Shown here piece by piece: positions 35,893-46,152 of a stretch of 64,000 nucleotides of DNA. The first letter of the stretch is position 1. Every line of letters begins with the position of its first letter. Source of the stretch: Anaspis maculata (lineage: Eukaryota > Arthropoda > Insecta > Coleoptera > Scraptiidae); assembly GCA_949128115.1 (NCBI GenBank), contig OX421965.1, positions 56,538,012-56,602,011 on the forward strand. Direction: 5' to 3'. The notes below the pieces were generated by a model that saw nothing but the letters and a program-made list of their open reading frames with translations, was not told the DNA's origin and did no database searches. The translations under genes and the position numbers were made by a program.

Positions 35893-36158
35893 CTTACCAA
35901 TTCAACTCCGTCCTTAAACCGGAAAAGTTTTCCTCTCCGTACCAATTGAAAAAAAAACACGCAATCCAATCGCAGTGCAACTCTTACACAGAGAGGCTAA
36001 TGATTCATTTTCTAAATGATAAAGAAGGTAACAGTCGAACACAATTTTTTTTTTATTTTGTTCAAAATTTTTCATTATTGCTTCGGTGAAAAAGCGAGAC
36101 TGTCTGGGGGGGGGCTATAGCCCCTAGCCCCCCCCCTGGCTGCGCCACTGCACTTGGC

Positions 36159-37029
36159 CATGATGGCGGCGTAGCATTCGTTTTCTCCAATTTGCTACAC
36201 TGAATTCACACAGTTGGAAGAGCTGGTGGTTTCTGTGATGCGTTTTATATTTGTAGAGCTCTGCACAGTCTTGTTCTTGGTATTATTGTGGTCATTGTCC
36301 ACTTTGTAGACTAAAGCCTTGGTTTTGATTTGCTCAACTCTGCTGCACCTGCACCTTTTTTTTCCATATTGGAGCCCTCGTGCATTTGGCAAAAAATCCT
36401 GTGTCCTTTGCGCTTCCAGGCCTCTCAACAAAAAAATTGCGATTATAAATAAGTTGAACTCCGGCTTCTTAGAAACACTCTACCAAGGGCCCTCACCGCT
36501 ACGCCAAATTTGTTCTTTTCCCATTTGGGATCTTGTTCACTATTGGCCCAGGCATTTAAGGGTTTGACCCTGAAATAAATATGTTCCTTTTGAAATTTTG
36601 CACAAACGGCCTATGACCAATGCTGAACAACCATACTAAAAGCTCCGGTCCGACAAGTGTGCGGAACATAGTTTTTTGGGGCAAGTAAGGAGTAAGTGCC
36701 GCCAAATCAGATAAACTCTTGCTGTTACTAAAAGCTCCAGGCCTTGAAATGTGAGCGTCATAGTTTTTGATGAGCAAGAAGGCAGTAAGTTATAACTCAG
36801 CAACAGTTATAACTCGGTAAAATTTGATTTCCTCAAAATTTTGAAGGACCCTGGTTGGTTTGAATGAATGAATGCCTTTCAAGCAAGCTGATCGAACAAA
36901 GAACAGAATTCTTTGATTTCCTTTCTCCCGACCTAACAACCAAAGAGGAGGGAAAGTATTCTGAAGGCGCTAAATAACATTTTTCGATATGAACACAGAA
37001 ATTTCCACTTTGAGCCCCCCTCTGAGACG
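36159..37029. other. Intergenic DNA with a short diverged tandem
   Basis: Stretches about 36,634-36,680 and 36,727-36,775 share 'actaaaagctcc' and 'catagttttt', an old tandem pair. No gene is supported. Confidence 0.35.
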
Positions 37030-37510
37030 ATCAGGACCATTTCCAGATGAAAGTTTGTCTGTCTGTGTGTCTGGCTTTGCGCCTTTGTGTGTGTGCCTCT
37101 GTCTGTAATATTTCACGATAACTACCAAACGGTTAATTTGATCGACTTGAAACTTGGTATGCAAACATAGTTTTGCTGTCGAATGAACTCATTGATTTTT
37201 GGCTGTCATCTCTCAAACATCAAGAAAATCACTATCAAAAAATGACAGGATCTTCATCTCACGGAACTTGACATGCAATATGTCGTTTGAAAGTCTTTGA
37301 AAAACGGTATTCAGAACAGTTGAAAGTATATTTCTCTATCTGTCATGATTTTGTCAAATACTAAAAAATATCCAAATTTAAAATTTTGCCAATTAATTAT
37401 TCAATTTCTATTGGATGGATTGGAACCAGATTCGGCAGGCAGCAACAGAAAGAGGAGTATAAAATCAACTCTGCAGTTGGAGTTTTCCATCATCTCTCAA
37501 TCAGGCGCTA
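37030..37510 (+). repeat. Dispersed repeat family R1, copy 4
   Basis: Begins with a TGTC/TGTG microsatellite near 37,052, then 'cacgataactaccaaacgg', 'gatttttggctgtcat', 'cacggaacttgac' and 'attcagaacagttg', in the same order as in the copies near 3.4-4.0 kb (inverse) and 13.3 and 15.4 kb. Confidence 0.75.
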
Positions 37511-40500
37511 CGAGATTTTGCGGCACTTATCGAGGCACTTATTTCTTTCTTGCTCAAAACATCTATGTTGTTTAGCATTGCTTGAGTGTATAACAGCTCA
37601 TGTTCATTATGTTCAATCTGGGTCTTCAGTTCTAACTGTCTTTCCACGGGTGAATATTCGCAAAATCCTTTAGCTTCCCATTTTCCCTTAGCCGTTTTAG
37701 CAGTCAAAAGTTTGCGTTCCTCTTTTAAATATGAAATCACATAGGTACACTGTGTAGGGTTGGTTGGCAGGACATGTTGGTTTTATTAAAAGGGTGACAG
37801 GCTGTTTCATTGTCACGTTAACCTGCCTCATACTGGATTCACTGGTCGAATACCTTGAATGCCATGCCAATATTCTATCGGTCGTCTTATTCACCGCATC
37901 CTATCGCCTGTCATGAATCACAAGATAGCCGATAGTTGTTTGCTGAACAATCGTACGTCTCTGATGTGAAAAAAAAAACTAAATAATTCTTCCTCCAGAA
38001 CGTCAGAACAGTTCGGTATCATGTTCAGTGTGATTTCTTCATTTATTATCACTTCGTAACATATTGCTCCACTGACTTTTTAGGCAAGTGGTCGCTAACG
38101 TGTGGGAATAAAATAATTACGTCCTGATCTTTTCATACACACGTAGTCACAGCCAGTACTTGCAGCTGAGTGCGGTGCAAGTCGTAACGATGTGAGTGGG
38201 TCATAATCGTAAAAGTCCACTTCAGTTTCCTGCCGTTTTTCAAACCCAGCCCTACAAACATTCGGCTTCATTCAATTTTTGAATTACGTCGGTGCTTTGC
38301 GAAACAGAAAAAAATTGAATCTCTTGCTCCACAAATCCTCATCATAACTCCCCACATCCAAACTTCACGTCGGTCGTCCCGTACACGACGCGCGCAAATT
38401 CAATTTTCCATCAACCATAAAGCACTTATTCACTTCCCCGCTTCATTTGCAATAAATCAGCCTCGTTTTGGTACATATACGTAGTGCAGTCTCTCCTCCT
38501 GGCTGTGTGTTGCCTTTTGGAAAACCCCATAAATAATAAGGTTTCAGCAGCTTGCTTCGGCGGTATATAGGGCCAGCAGTGGCTTATTTCGGGACGACGA
38601 CGGCGGTGAAAGTTGCGTCGACACACTAAGTGGAGCTGCCATCAGTCCCAGTTCTCCCTTGCTTTCTCCCCCCCCCCCCTCTCTTTGGAAACACCGTTTC
38701 CTACTTTATGTCGAAGCGCACATACACACATCTGATTGAATTAGTTCAGATGTTATTGCTACAAAACAACTGGTATAGGAATTTAGCTCTTCTCTTCTGG
38801 TACAACAAAATGTCGATATAACGCGGTATCTCTGTTTAATTTGAAAATGTTGCTTGTTACACAAGATCAGCGCGGACAATTCCCAGCGGTCCGTCCTTTA
38901 TGTTTAGCTGCGAACTCCCGTCGACAACAAGGAGTTGTTCCATCCCCAATCTCATTGTGAGTTTAAACATCGCACACAACGGCTGCTTTCCGCAGGTTTT
39001 CCAGCGGAGTTCATCGATGGCTCACTGTAAATCAAGGCGGCCTTCTAAACCGTGTTAAACCCTTCTCTACCCTTCCTCTTCGCCGCCGCGTAAGGATCCC
39101 TTGTTTACAAAGCCGGGAGAACGAAAATAGTAACACTTCCTCAATAAAATAACACGATGGAATCTCAGTCCCTTTCGGTACGTCTTTTCCGACTTGAATT
39201 TGGAAATACACTCGTCGACACTTTGTCGGAACTAAATGCGTGTTATTCCTGAAAGAGGTTTTAAACTTCGGTTTGGCAGTCGAAAAAGTTAGTTGAATCC
39301 AGTATAAGCGATTGACCTTATTGGGAAAAATGGCCTCTTCGTGGAGGAAGTTTTAGGGAATTAGTTATTTGAGGAGGTCCAACAGGCAACGTCGGCTGTT
39401 ACGTTAATTGGTGGCACGTCAAAACTGTCACTTTGCTGTCTTGTGCAGTCCACTACAAGCAAACTTTTGTTCCTGTGAACCCTTGGGACCCCGTAGGCTC
39501 TTTATTGGGCCCCATGTTGATTGATGACCAGCGTCGTTGCAAACCTTTCTCTAAATCATCCATAGCTTCCGCCCAAGGAAGAGCAACAGACAGTCACATC
39601 CGCATAGAGGGAAACACGCCAGCCTGCCAGCCAAGAAAAAGTCAACCACCACCTACCTTTTTTCCTCGCTTTTTTCCAAAGATTTTCTGCTTGGACTTCA
39701 GCTGGAGATCCGCATTTTTCATTCAAATAAGCTCGCCGTAGCTACCTTTGTGTTCGGGACGTGAACGTTGTCTTTTTTTTTACCGCAATGTAGTGCATTG
39801 CTAGGGGCGTAGTCTTTCAGCTGCGCACCTCTGGAGCTGGATCTACTACAAGCCTGCTAAATACGCTAACCATAACATGAAATAAGAGACACAAATGCAA
39901 ACCCATTTTCACATTATTTCTACTTGTCAAATTTCCATGTCAATGATGTGGGTACTGCAGGTATCTACTAGTGCCCATCTAGGCTGCTAGACGTCGGAGG
40001 ATGTGTTCCTCTCAAAAAATTCCTCCACGATCAAGTAACCAGCTCTACACCAGGTGGCGTTTTTTAAATGTAAATCGCCTATAATCCATTCCAATAGCTG
40101 AAAAAACCACAGCTTGCCAGGAGAAACTCGAGTTTTGTTGGTGTCCCTGATTGTTGATGTTTGATGTCATCTTGATACAAGGGAGGTTACTTTGAAATGT
40201 GTTTACATATGACATGAAACCCTTACCTGAACTACGCTGTGTTGTCAAATTCTCATTCTGGGAACGACTTGCTACTACACGAACACGCCGTGAACACATA
40301 ATCACAGAAATGAAATGCGTTATTGCGTTCTAGCATTGAATGGTCTAGTAAATTCCAAAACAAATTTGGAAACCACTCTCAGATGTAGACAACCAAACAT
40401 ACTTCTACTGATGTAAGGGAACAGTATCTAACCTAACGCAATTAAATATGAATTATTTTATAAAAAAGTATCGAACTTTCGGCAGAACACCAACATTAAA

Positions 40501-42172
40501 AAAATCATTCTGAAAATTGTGACCAAATATCATATGATGATTATGTTCGTTTTCACGTTTATTACTTCTTGTGATCCACTCAGTGTTCACAGTCACCTCG
40601 ATGTCCCCTATCAGTTCGTTTCAAACTACCTACTTGACCTCATCATCAAGTTCGAAGTTCGAACAGCGCAATCGCGTCCATGGCCTTGAAGTGGACATCT
40701 CTTTTCTAGAGTAAGGACTAGTAAGAACAGTAGACTAGTAGTACAAATACATATAAAGTCTGTCATAATCTTGGAAAAGTCACATCTATCAGATTCCCAA
40801 CTTTGAATGAGGTTTTTGCTTGATATGAAACATTTAGGTCAAAATCTCACCTCTTGCTGTAATTCTAAATCTCCAATAAATGATGCTCTATTGCTCTTTC
40901 CTCTCCAGATGCTGTTTAGAAATAAACTATGTATTTATAGACCATGTCATATACGAGTAGCTAGGTAAGTGATAATTCATATGGATTTAAGGATTACGTT
41001 GTCACGTTATTTTAATAACCCACTATGTTAGATGTCTTTCTGTTTTCCAACGATCACACCGAAGAAATGATTTTTTAACACCGTTGAGCAGTATAGAACG
41101 ATAGAACCAATTGCTTTTCCACTGCCGTTCCTTTTGTTTCGGGGGTGATTGATCTCGCCTCCTTGGGTCACCGCATCTCACACACACTGAAACTTTGCCT
41201 GTCGCTCCTCGTAATTTGTAGTCGAAATAGGTAAGGCCACGGGGAATTTTAAGGGGTTTCAAGAATAGGAATCCTCTCCAACACTATTAGTAGATGGGTA
41301 CACCGAAAACTTTCTGGCATTCTATTCAGTTTCAGTGTCGCGTGTGATTCTGACCATGCCAAATGTTCGCGCCGGTTGTGTTGAGAAAAAACTGCGTGTG
41401 GTTTTTCTTTCCGGGGTTGGAATTACAAGACGATTCGAACGCCAAATTTGATTCACCAATCTGTGCCTCGAACATTCGAATTTAGAACATCGGGTTTTCC
41501 GGGTGGCCGCCGTTATATTTTTATGTGTTCCTTCTTCTTCCTCTGTGCGGGAGCATCTTGAGACAATAATTTATATCGGACGTGTATAATAAAATTTGAG
41601 CACATGCGACATGCTAGAAATTTACGTTTCGGATTAGTCACGGCCTGATGGTTTCAGCAGGAGCCCGTGATCTCGGTGGCCTGTTGGAGAACTTGTGACA
41701 TATGCTCGCGCGTTAATGTCTTCATTAGCGGTGTCATTAGTCTGTTTGTCTCTGATGGCTATTGCTCGAAAAATTTAAAATGGTGCTTGATAATGTGAAG
41801 TGGAAATTCAGTGTCGTTTGTGAAAATTTCAATTTCGGTGATATCTTGGTGGGACGTCGAGAAGTTTGCCAATTTGAAAGTGAAAAGTTGCGCCAGAAGT
41901 TTCAAATGGGGCACCTTATCTGGCACGCGCTCACTTTTGCTTGAGAGCATGTTTGCAAGCGTAACGTCCTTAACTATACGATAAAATGAAGCTCTTCCAC
42001 TGCAGCTACAGTACTACTTGAGTATTGAGAATCATCAATATTTTTTTGAAAATTGGATCATCTATTAATCTACATACACTATACTCTAACAAGCCGGTAG
42101 ATTAGCCGGCTGTATACTTGGTTGTATAGCTAACAACTACTGCTTGCTTCGTAATTTATTTGTGTCCGCCAG
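37511..42172. other. Intergenic DNA, nothing recognised
   Basis: No coding island, RNA gene, inverted repeat or dispersed repeat could be supported across this 4.7 kb. A C-run lies at about 38,668-38,681. Given the exon-like island that follows, part of it may be upstream regulatory DNA, which I cannot show. Confidence 0.4.
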
Positions 42173-42185
42173 AACTGTTTTGAAC

Positions 42186-42458
42186 ATGGAAAATTGCGAA
42201 TCCGACAGCACAAGTTCAGAAGACGAAGTTACGTTTCTTTTGCGCCTGAAACCGGCGGCCGCACCGACGCCCCCGGTGCGAAGACGGCGCCCCAGCGTCG
42301 AAAACAAAATCGGCGTCCCGAAAGGCTGGGATGTGGTGATCGAGCGCCGCGACGCTTTGCCTAGATCGGCTCCGACGTCGCCTTTGCTCACTAAACACCA
42401 AAGACCCGCCAGTCTGAGGGAGCAACAGTTTTCTCCGCCTCTGACGCCTACTTTCAGG
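42186..42458 (+). CDS. Candidate exon 1, Pro/Ser/Arg-rich protein
   Basis: The first ATG of a GC-rich island at 42,186 opens a 91-codon stretch beginning MENCESDSTSSEDEV, followed by basic and proline-rich segments such as APTPPVRRRRPS and repeated SP/TP dipeptides. It ends at a possible donor (cagg then gtgcga) in phase 0. Downstream the frame runs into AT-rich sequence. The island could alternatively be an internal exon from an acceptor at 42,172 (tttgtgtccgccag). The composition suggests an intrinsically disordered, phosphorylatable region. I do not recognise the family. The next island at 43,062 starts in the matching phase. Confidence 0.45.
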
Positions 42459-43061
42459 GTGCGAAATCTCAATGTTCACTTTGACTGGGGCTCTATCGCA
42501 GCAACAAAACCCTTGGTTCTCGAAAGATGCGATTGCTTTCTGATTTCTCTTGAAAATGTTACAAAAAAAAATTCACTTTGTATACCTATCACACTTGATG
42601 GGTTAGTCAACAACACCTGTGATAGATTAATCAATGAATGGATGGTGGTAAATTTTGGTCCTTTTTTGAATATTTCAAACTTATTGTCTCATACAGTAAT
42701 GGACTGAGAGCCCCCAAAAAGTTGTCTTACGACCCGATTTTTGGTTAAGGGGATGTTCCCTTACAAAATCCCGTTGGTTTCATTCATGTATCTTATGACG
42801 TATAAGTTGTTGGCCCTTTTTTTCGAAAATTGACCAGCTCATACCAGCCTAAAGCCCCCGGTCTGACATGTAAGACAAAGCAATTTTCAACAACCTTATC
42901 AACGCACATTAGACCTTTAGGGATAAAATCATGTACCTTATGAAGTAGGTTTTGAGGCACCAGCTCCCTGTCCACCTATTGTTGTTGCGATAGCGTGTCC
43001 ATCTTGAACTCTTGAATTTCACAAATTTACTTGCTATTAAAAAAATCCAATTCGTCATCAG

Positions 43062-43365
43062 AGACCGCCGAGCTTGGTGGAAGAGCCGCCTCCACCTCTT
43101 CCGCCGCGGCTTCAGCCATCCGCGCCGCCCCAAGAGTACGATGATTTTGATCAGTGGCGTCCGGTCAAACAGCCGATGTTTTTTCCCGTTTTTCCACCCG
43201 GCGATTATTACAACAGTGCCATCGCCAGCAATAACAGCGTTAACTCGGGTTATTTCGTTGGCGCTGGCGGAAACCATCCCAATTTGCAGCAGCACAGGCA
43301 GCCACCCCCGCCCCCGACGTCGACGCCTTTGATGTGCCGCCGGCAGGAATTAATAAGTGTGCAAG
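43062..43365 (+). CDS. Candidate exon 2, proline-rich low-complexity
   Basis: After a possible acceptor (aattcgtcatcag) the frame reads RPPSLVEEPPPPLPPRLQPS, then an acidic-aromatic patch EYDDFDQWRPV, an Asn/Gly-rich stretch and another PPPPP tract. It is about 101 codons plus one base. A possible donor (gcaag then gtattg) ends it in phase 1. It starts in phase 0, matching the end of the preceding island. PPPPLPPR-like tracts are typical SH3 or WW ligands, an inference from motif type only. If splicing does not occur at 43,365 the frame continues through a strongly hydrophobic stretch (about 43,366-43,480) that would look like a membrane helix; I prefer the spliced reading. Confidence 0.45.
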
Positions 43366-44511
43366 GTATTGTGCGGATTATGCATGCGGTATTGATTGGA
43401 ATTTGTCCGCGTCAGGTTGTGGTTATAGCCCTTCTGGTGATTTTCACGACATTAGTTTCCGTTTTCGTATACCTACCAAAGCCCAATTTTCATTCGGAGT
43501 CAATTTATTGCAGAGCCATTTATCACTCAATATTCTGCCTTGAGCAGCTCAGTAGAATCTTTTGAAGCAACGAAAATAGAAATGCTCGAAGGACCACTGG
43601 TTTGACCTTCCATAACTTCAAAAATGAAAGTAGAATTTTTTTTGTATTGATTTTTGGGATAACTTTATACGATATTTCATGTACGGGATCAACACTGTTT
43701 TTATTCGGGAACTGAGAAAAATTACCCCAAGAAATAATTAAGCAATATAAAATCAATTTTTTTCAAAATGACTTACACCGATTGGCTTTTAAGCCCTCCA
43801 TTCTATAATGGTGATGATGATAATAATAATTATAATAATAATAATAAAATCTTCATTTTCAGAAGTTGAGCTGTCGCTGCTTCAACACTCAGTTTTAAAT
43901 AAATAAAGCGACTGTCAAAGGCCTAAAAATTAAAATCCAAGAAAACTCGTGATTCTTCAACTGGAATAAGTTTTCTAGGTCGCTTAAGTTGATTTACCAC
44001 CTTGAAGTGAACTGAGAAGTGGCGATTTCGAGATGTTTTTGAAGTTTGAAAACCAAATATCTCGGAAATAAAGCCTCCAACCAAAATTTTACAAGAGTAA
44101 CTTTTTCTTCTAAATTGAACGAGAATATCAACAACTTGAAAAAATAATCAGGGGAGACAAAGATAGGGGCGAAAATAGGGGACAGTCCCCTATTATCTAC
44201 GCCCCCAAATTTTTTGATGAATTGTGGTAAATTTCATTGAAATTGGTCCAATGGTTCAAAAGTTACGGTGAAAAAACCATTTAAAAAAGTCAACTTCAAC
44301 ACCCTGTATCTTTTTAAGGAAGCATTTTAGGACCATGAGTTCTTTGTTCTTTCGGCTTTATTTTTTATGGGGAATCATCCCTCAAAGTTTGTAATAACCC
44401 GACGCGAACACCCTGTATTCGATAATGAGCAATCACAAAGTAAATTAAGAAAAAAAACTATTAAAAAAAAAAAAGTAAATCCCGAATAGTGTAACATGAC
44501 AACCATGTATG
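43366..44511. other. Non-coding DNA with microsatellite and old repeats
   Basis: An (ATA/ATG)n microsatellite lies at about 43,810-43,848. Stretch 43,550-43,720 resembles 50,640-50,780. Motifs 'aacaccctgtat' occur at about 44,298 and 44,407. No gene is supported beyond the possible hydrophobic read-through noted for exon 2. Confidence 0.4.
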
Positions 44512-44770
44512 TACGCAGGCTGTCTCAAAAGTATTGCATTCCGAGTTCAGGGCGTTATATGGAATCCACTCAAGAACTAGAGTAAATTGTGAAAAACAAT
44601 CGACATTCATTTTCAAAGCTACGGGGGGGGGGGGGAGGTGACAAAGGTTGGGACTTTCCCCTTCGCTATTTTCGTTATTCAAAGTGATTTTGGGAAACTA
44701 TCTGTGAGAAACGAATTAGTATAAATTATCGACTAGTGGGTGTTCACCGAATTTTCGTTAGCGATACAAG
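44512..44770. repeat. Dispersed repeat family R3, copy 2
   Basis: Begins 'caggctgtctcaaaagtatt', then 'gcattccgagttcaggg' and 'atggaatccactcaagaac', and ends near 'gatacaaggtgagtc'. It aligns with 26,037-26,265. A G-run interrupts it at about 44,622-44,636. Confidence 0.7.
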
Positions 44771-44811
44771 GTGAGTCATGAATCACAAAAATCTTTTTTT
44801 TTTTCAATAAT

Positions 44812-44822
44812 TAACATATCCC
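44812..44822 (+). repeat. Left target-site duplication of the full-length LINE
   Basis: Reads taacatatccc and is repeated exactly at 49,194-49,204, bounding a 4371-bp element. Confidence 0.85.
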
Positions 44823-45166
44823 TCCACTCCAAGCCTCGCCGACGTGAACACGCCTATTCATGCGCTCCGTCGCGAAGTAAACATTGCACTACGATTGATA
44901 GAAGATTTATGCGAAAAGATCGATACGGAAAACGAACAAGTAGCGAAAAGCCGATTAAGATCAAGGATATCCACCGGAGAATCTGGTCAACACCTGGTTG
45001 GAACATACAATTTTGATTAATTCGATTTGTTTTAGAATTTCGTTTGGCTAGCAGAGAACATACTACAGCGAGATAAGGTTATCGCCTTCGAGGGGCCGAC
45101 CCGGGTTTTTGCCTTTGCGCTCGCTGCACCACATGAGAAACGAATAAACAAATTCGAAACTTTTTA

Positions 45167-45985
45167 ATGAAAGCAGGAAAAGAAAAACAGGAGGAGGGCG
45201 AAGGATATTCTACGGATGAGAATAAGAGAAAACGGGAAGAGGACAACGAGGAACCCAAGTATAGGAAACTTAAGAAAAGTGGTATAAAAACACCCGTGAA
45301 ACAGATAGAACGTGAGCAAGGAAAGAGAGAAATGGAGGAAATGAAGGATATGCTAAAACAGATGATGGGAGAGATAAAGGAAATAAGAAAGGAAAACCAA
45401 GAATTCAGAGGTGAGATAATTGAACTGCGACAGCAAAACAAAGAACTCAGAGATCGGGTAGATAACATGAGTGACTCAGTACGCAAACTAGAGGTGATGG
45501 AATTCAGATTGGAAAGAATGGAACGTGACAGGAAGAAGAATAACATATGCATAAACGGACTGAAAATCAGAGGCAAAAACAATGACCAGATAAGGCAAGA
45601 AATGCAAGAATTCGTCCAACAACATGTAGTAGGAGGTGTGAGAATAAAGAAAGCATATAAGATAAATGACCAGATATGTATTGGTGAAGTAGAAGACTAC
45701 GAAAAGAAAATAGATATCATGAAAAACAAGGAGAAACTGCGTACATTGAAAAACCAAAAAATCTATATAAACAACGATTTAACAAAACAAGAGATGGAAA
45801 TTCAAAAGGAACTCTCAAGGAAAGCGCATAAGGAAAGATACATGGGACACACTGTAAAAATTGGCTACCAAAAATTAATAATAAACGGTAACAAATGGAT
45901 TTGGAACAACAAAAAACACGATATTGAGCGAGAAACAACAAAAAACGATCTAGAAGATACAAGAGAAGGGAGGAATTTAAGTTAA
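45167..45985 (+). CDS. LINE ORF1 protein, coiled-coil RNA-binding type
   Basis: This 272-residue protein should bind the element's RNA and form the ribonucleoprotein needed for retrotransposition. Residues 1-50 are highly charged and lysine-rich. About 50-125 is a long heptad-rich coiled coil (EMEEMKDMLKQMMGEIKEIR and onward). From about 122 the segment RKKNNICINGLKIRG resembles the start of the RRM-like domain of L1 ORF1p, followed by a basic C-terminal domain. The Met is the first after an in-frame TGA 36 bases upstream. The gene ends 167 bases before the ORF2 Met, but the ORF2 frame is open back to 45,928 and so overlaps the end of ORF1. A slippery heptamer lies in the overlap. Cys-His zinc knuckles are absent. 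Confidence 0.85.
   Translation: MKAGKEKQEEGEGYSTDENKRKREEDNEEPKYRKLKKSGIKTPVKQIEREQGKREMEEMKDMLKQMMGEIKEIRKENQEFRGEIIELRQQNKELRDRVDNMSDSVRKLEVMEFRLERMERDRKKNNICINGLKIRGKNNDQIRQEMQEFVQQHVVGGVRIKKAYKINDQICIGEVEDYEKKIDIMKNKEKLRTLKNQKIYINNDLTKQEMEIQKELSRKAHKERYMGHTVKIGYQKLIINGNKWIWNNKKHDIERETTKNDLEDTREGRNLS
45940..45946 (+). promoter_or_regulatory. Possible -1 ribosomal frameshift site
   Basis: A AAA AAC in the zero frame (codons ACA AAA AAC of ORF1, encoding Thr-Lys-Asn). A -1 slip here would leave the ORF1 frame and enter the ORF2 frame, which is open from 45,928 to 49,074 with no stop. The ORF2 frame has no ATG between the slip site and 46,153. I see no convincing downstream stem or pseudoknot by eye. 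Since the strand is very A-rich, the heptamer may be chance. Confidence 0.4.
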
Positions 45986-46152
45986 ATGATGAAAGCAAAA
46001 CCACAAATGATGAACTTGATAAGACGACTAAGGCAAAGAAGATACGGGATACGAAAGATGGAACAGACAAAAAGAAAAGGGAGAAACAGAAACAAGGAAC
46101 AAATAAAAATGAGAAATTAGCAGAAAATAGAAATAGTCAAGAGCCTGATGGA

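Larger units (their letters stand above)
34553..36150. mobile_element. hAT-type element with nested LINE fragment
   Basis: Terminal inverted repeats CAGTGGCGCAGCCAGG and CCTGGCTGCGCCACTG are flanked by a perfect 8-bp duplication cacttggc (34,545-34,552 and 36,151-36,158). Just inside both ends are long G or C runs. No transposase is encoded. The interior holds a 42-bp tandem repeat (34,919-35,003), an inverted pair about 35,112-35,190 / 35,225-35,306, and a minus-strand LINE 3' fragment. Confidence 0.85.

Noticed and set aside
43366..43565. Hydrophobic stretch after candidate exon 2 that looks like a membrane helix and would make a single-pass membrane protein.
   Set aside because: It begins right after a plausible donor at 43,365, and the splice phase to 51,369 fits. 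The read-through soon ends in AT-rich, repeat-like DNA. It is not impossible, so it is mentioned in the exon entry.
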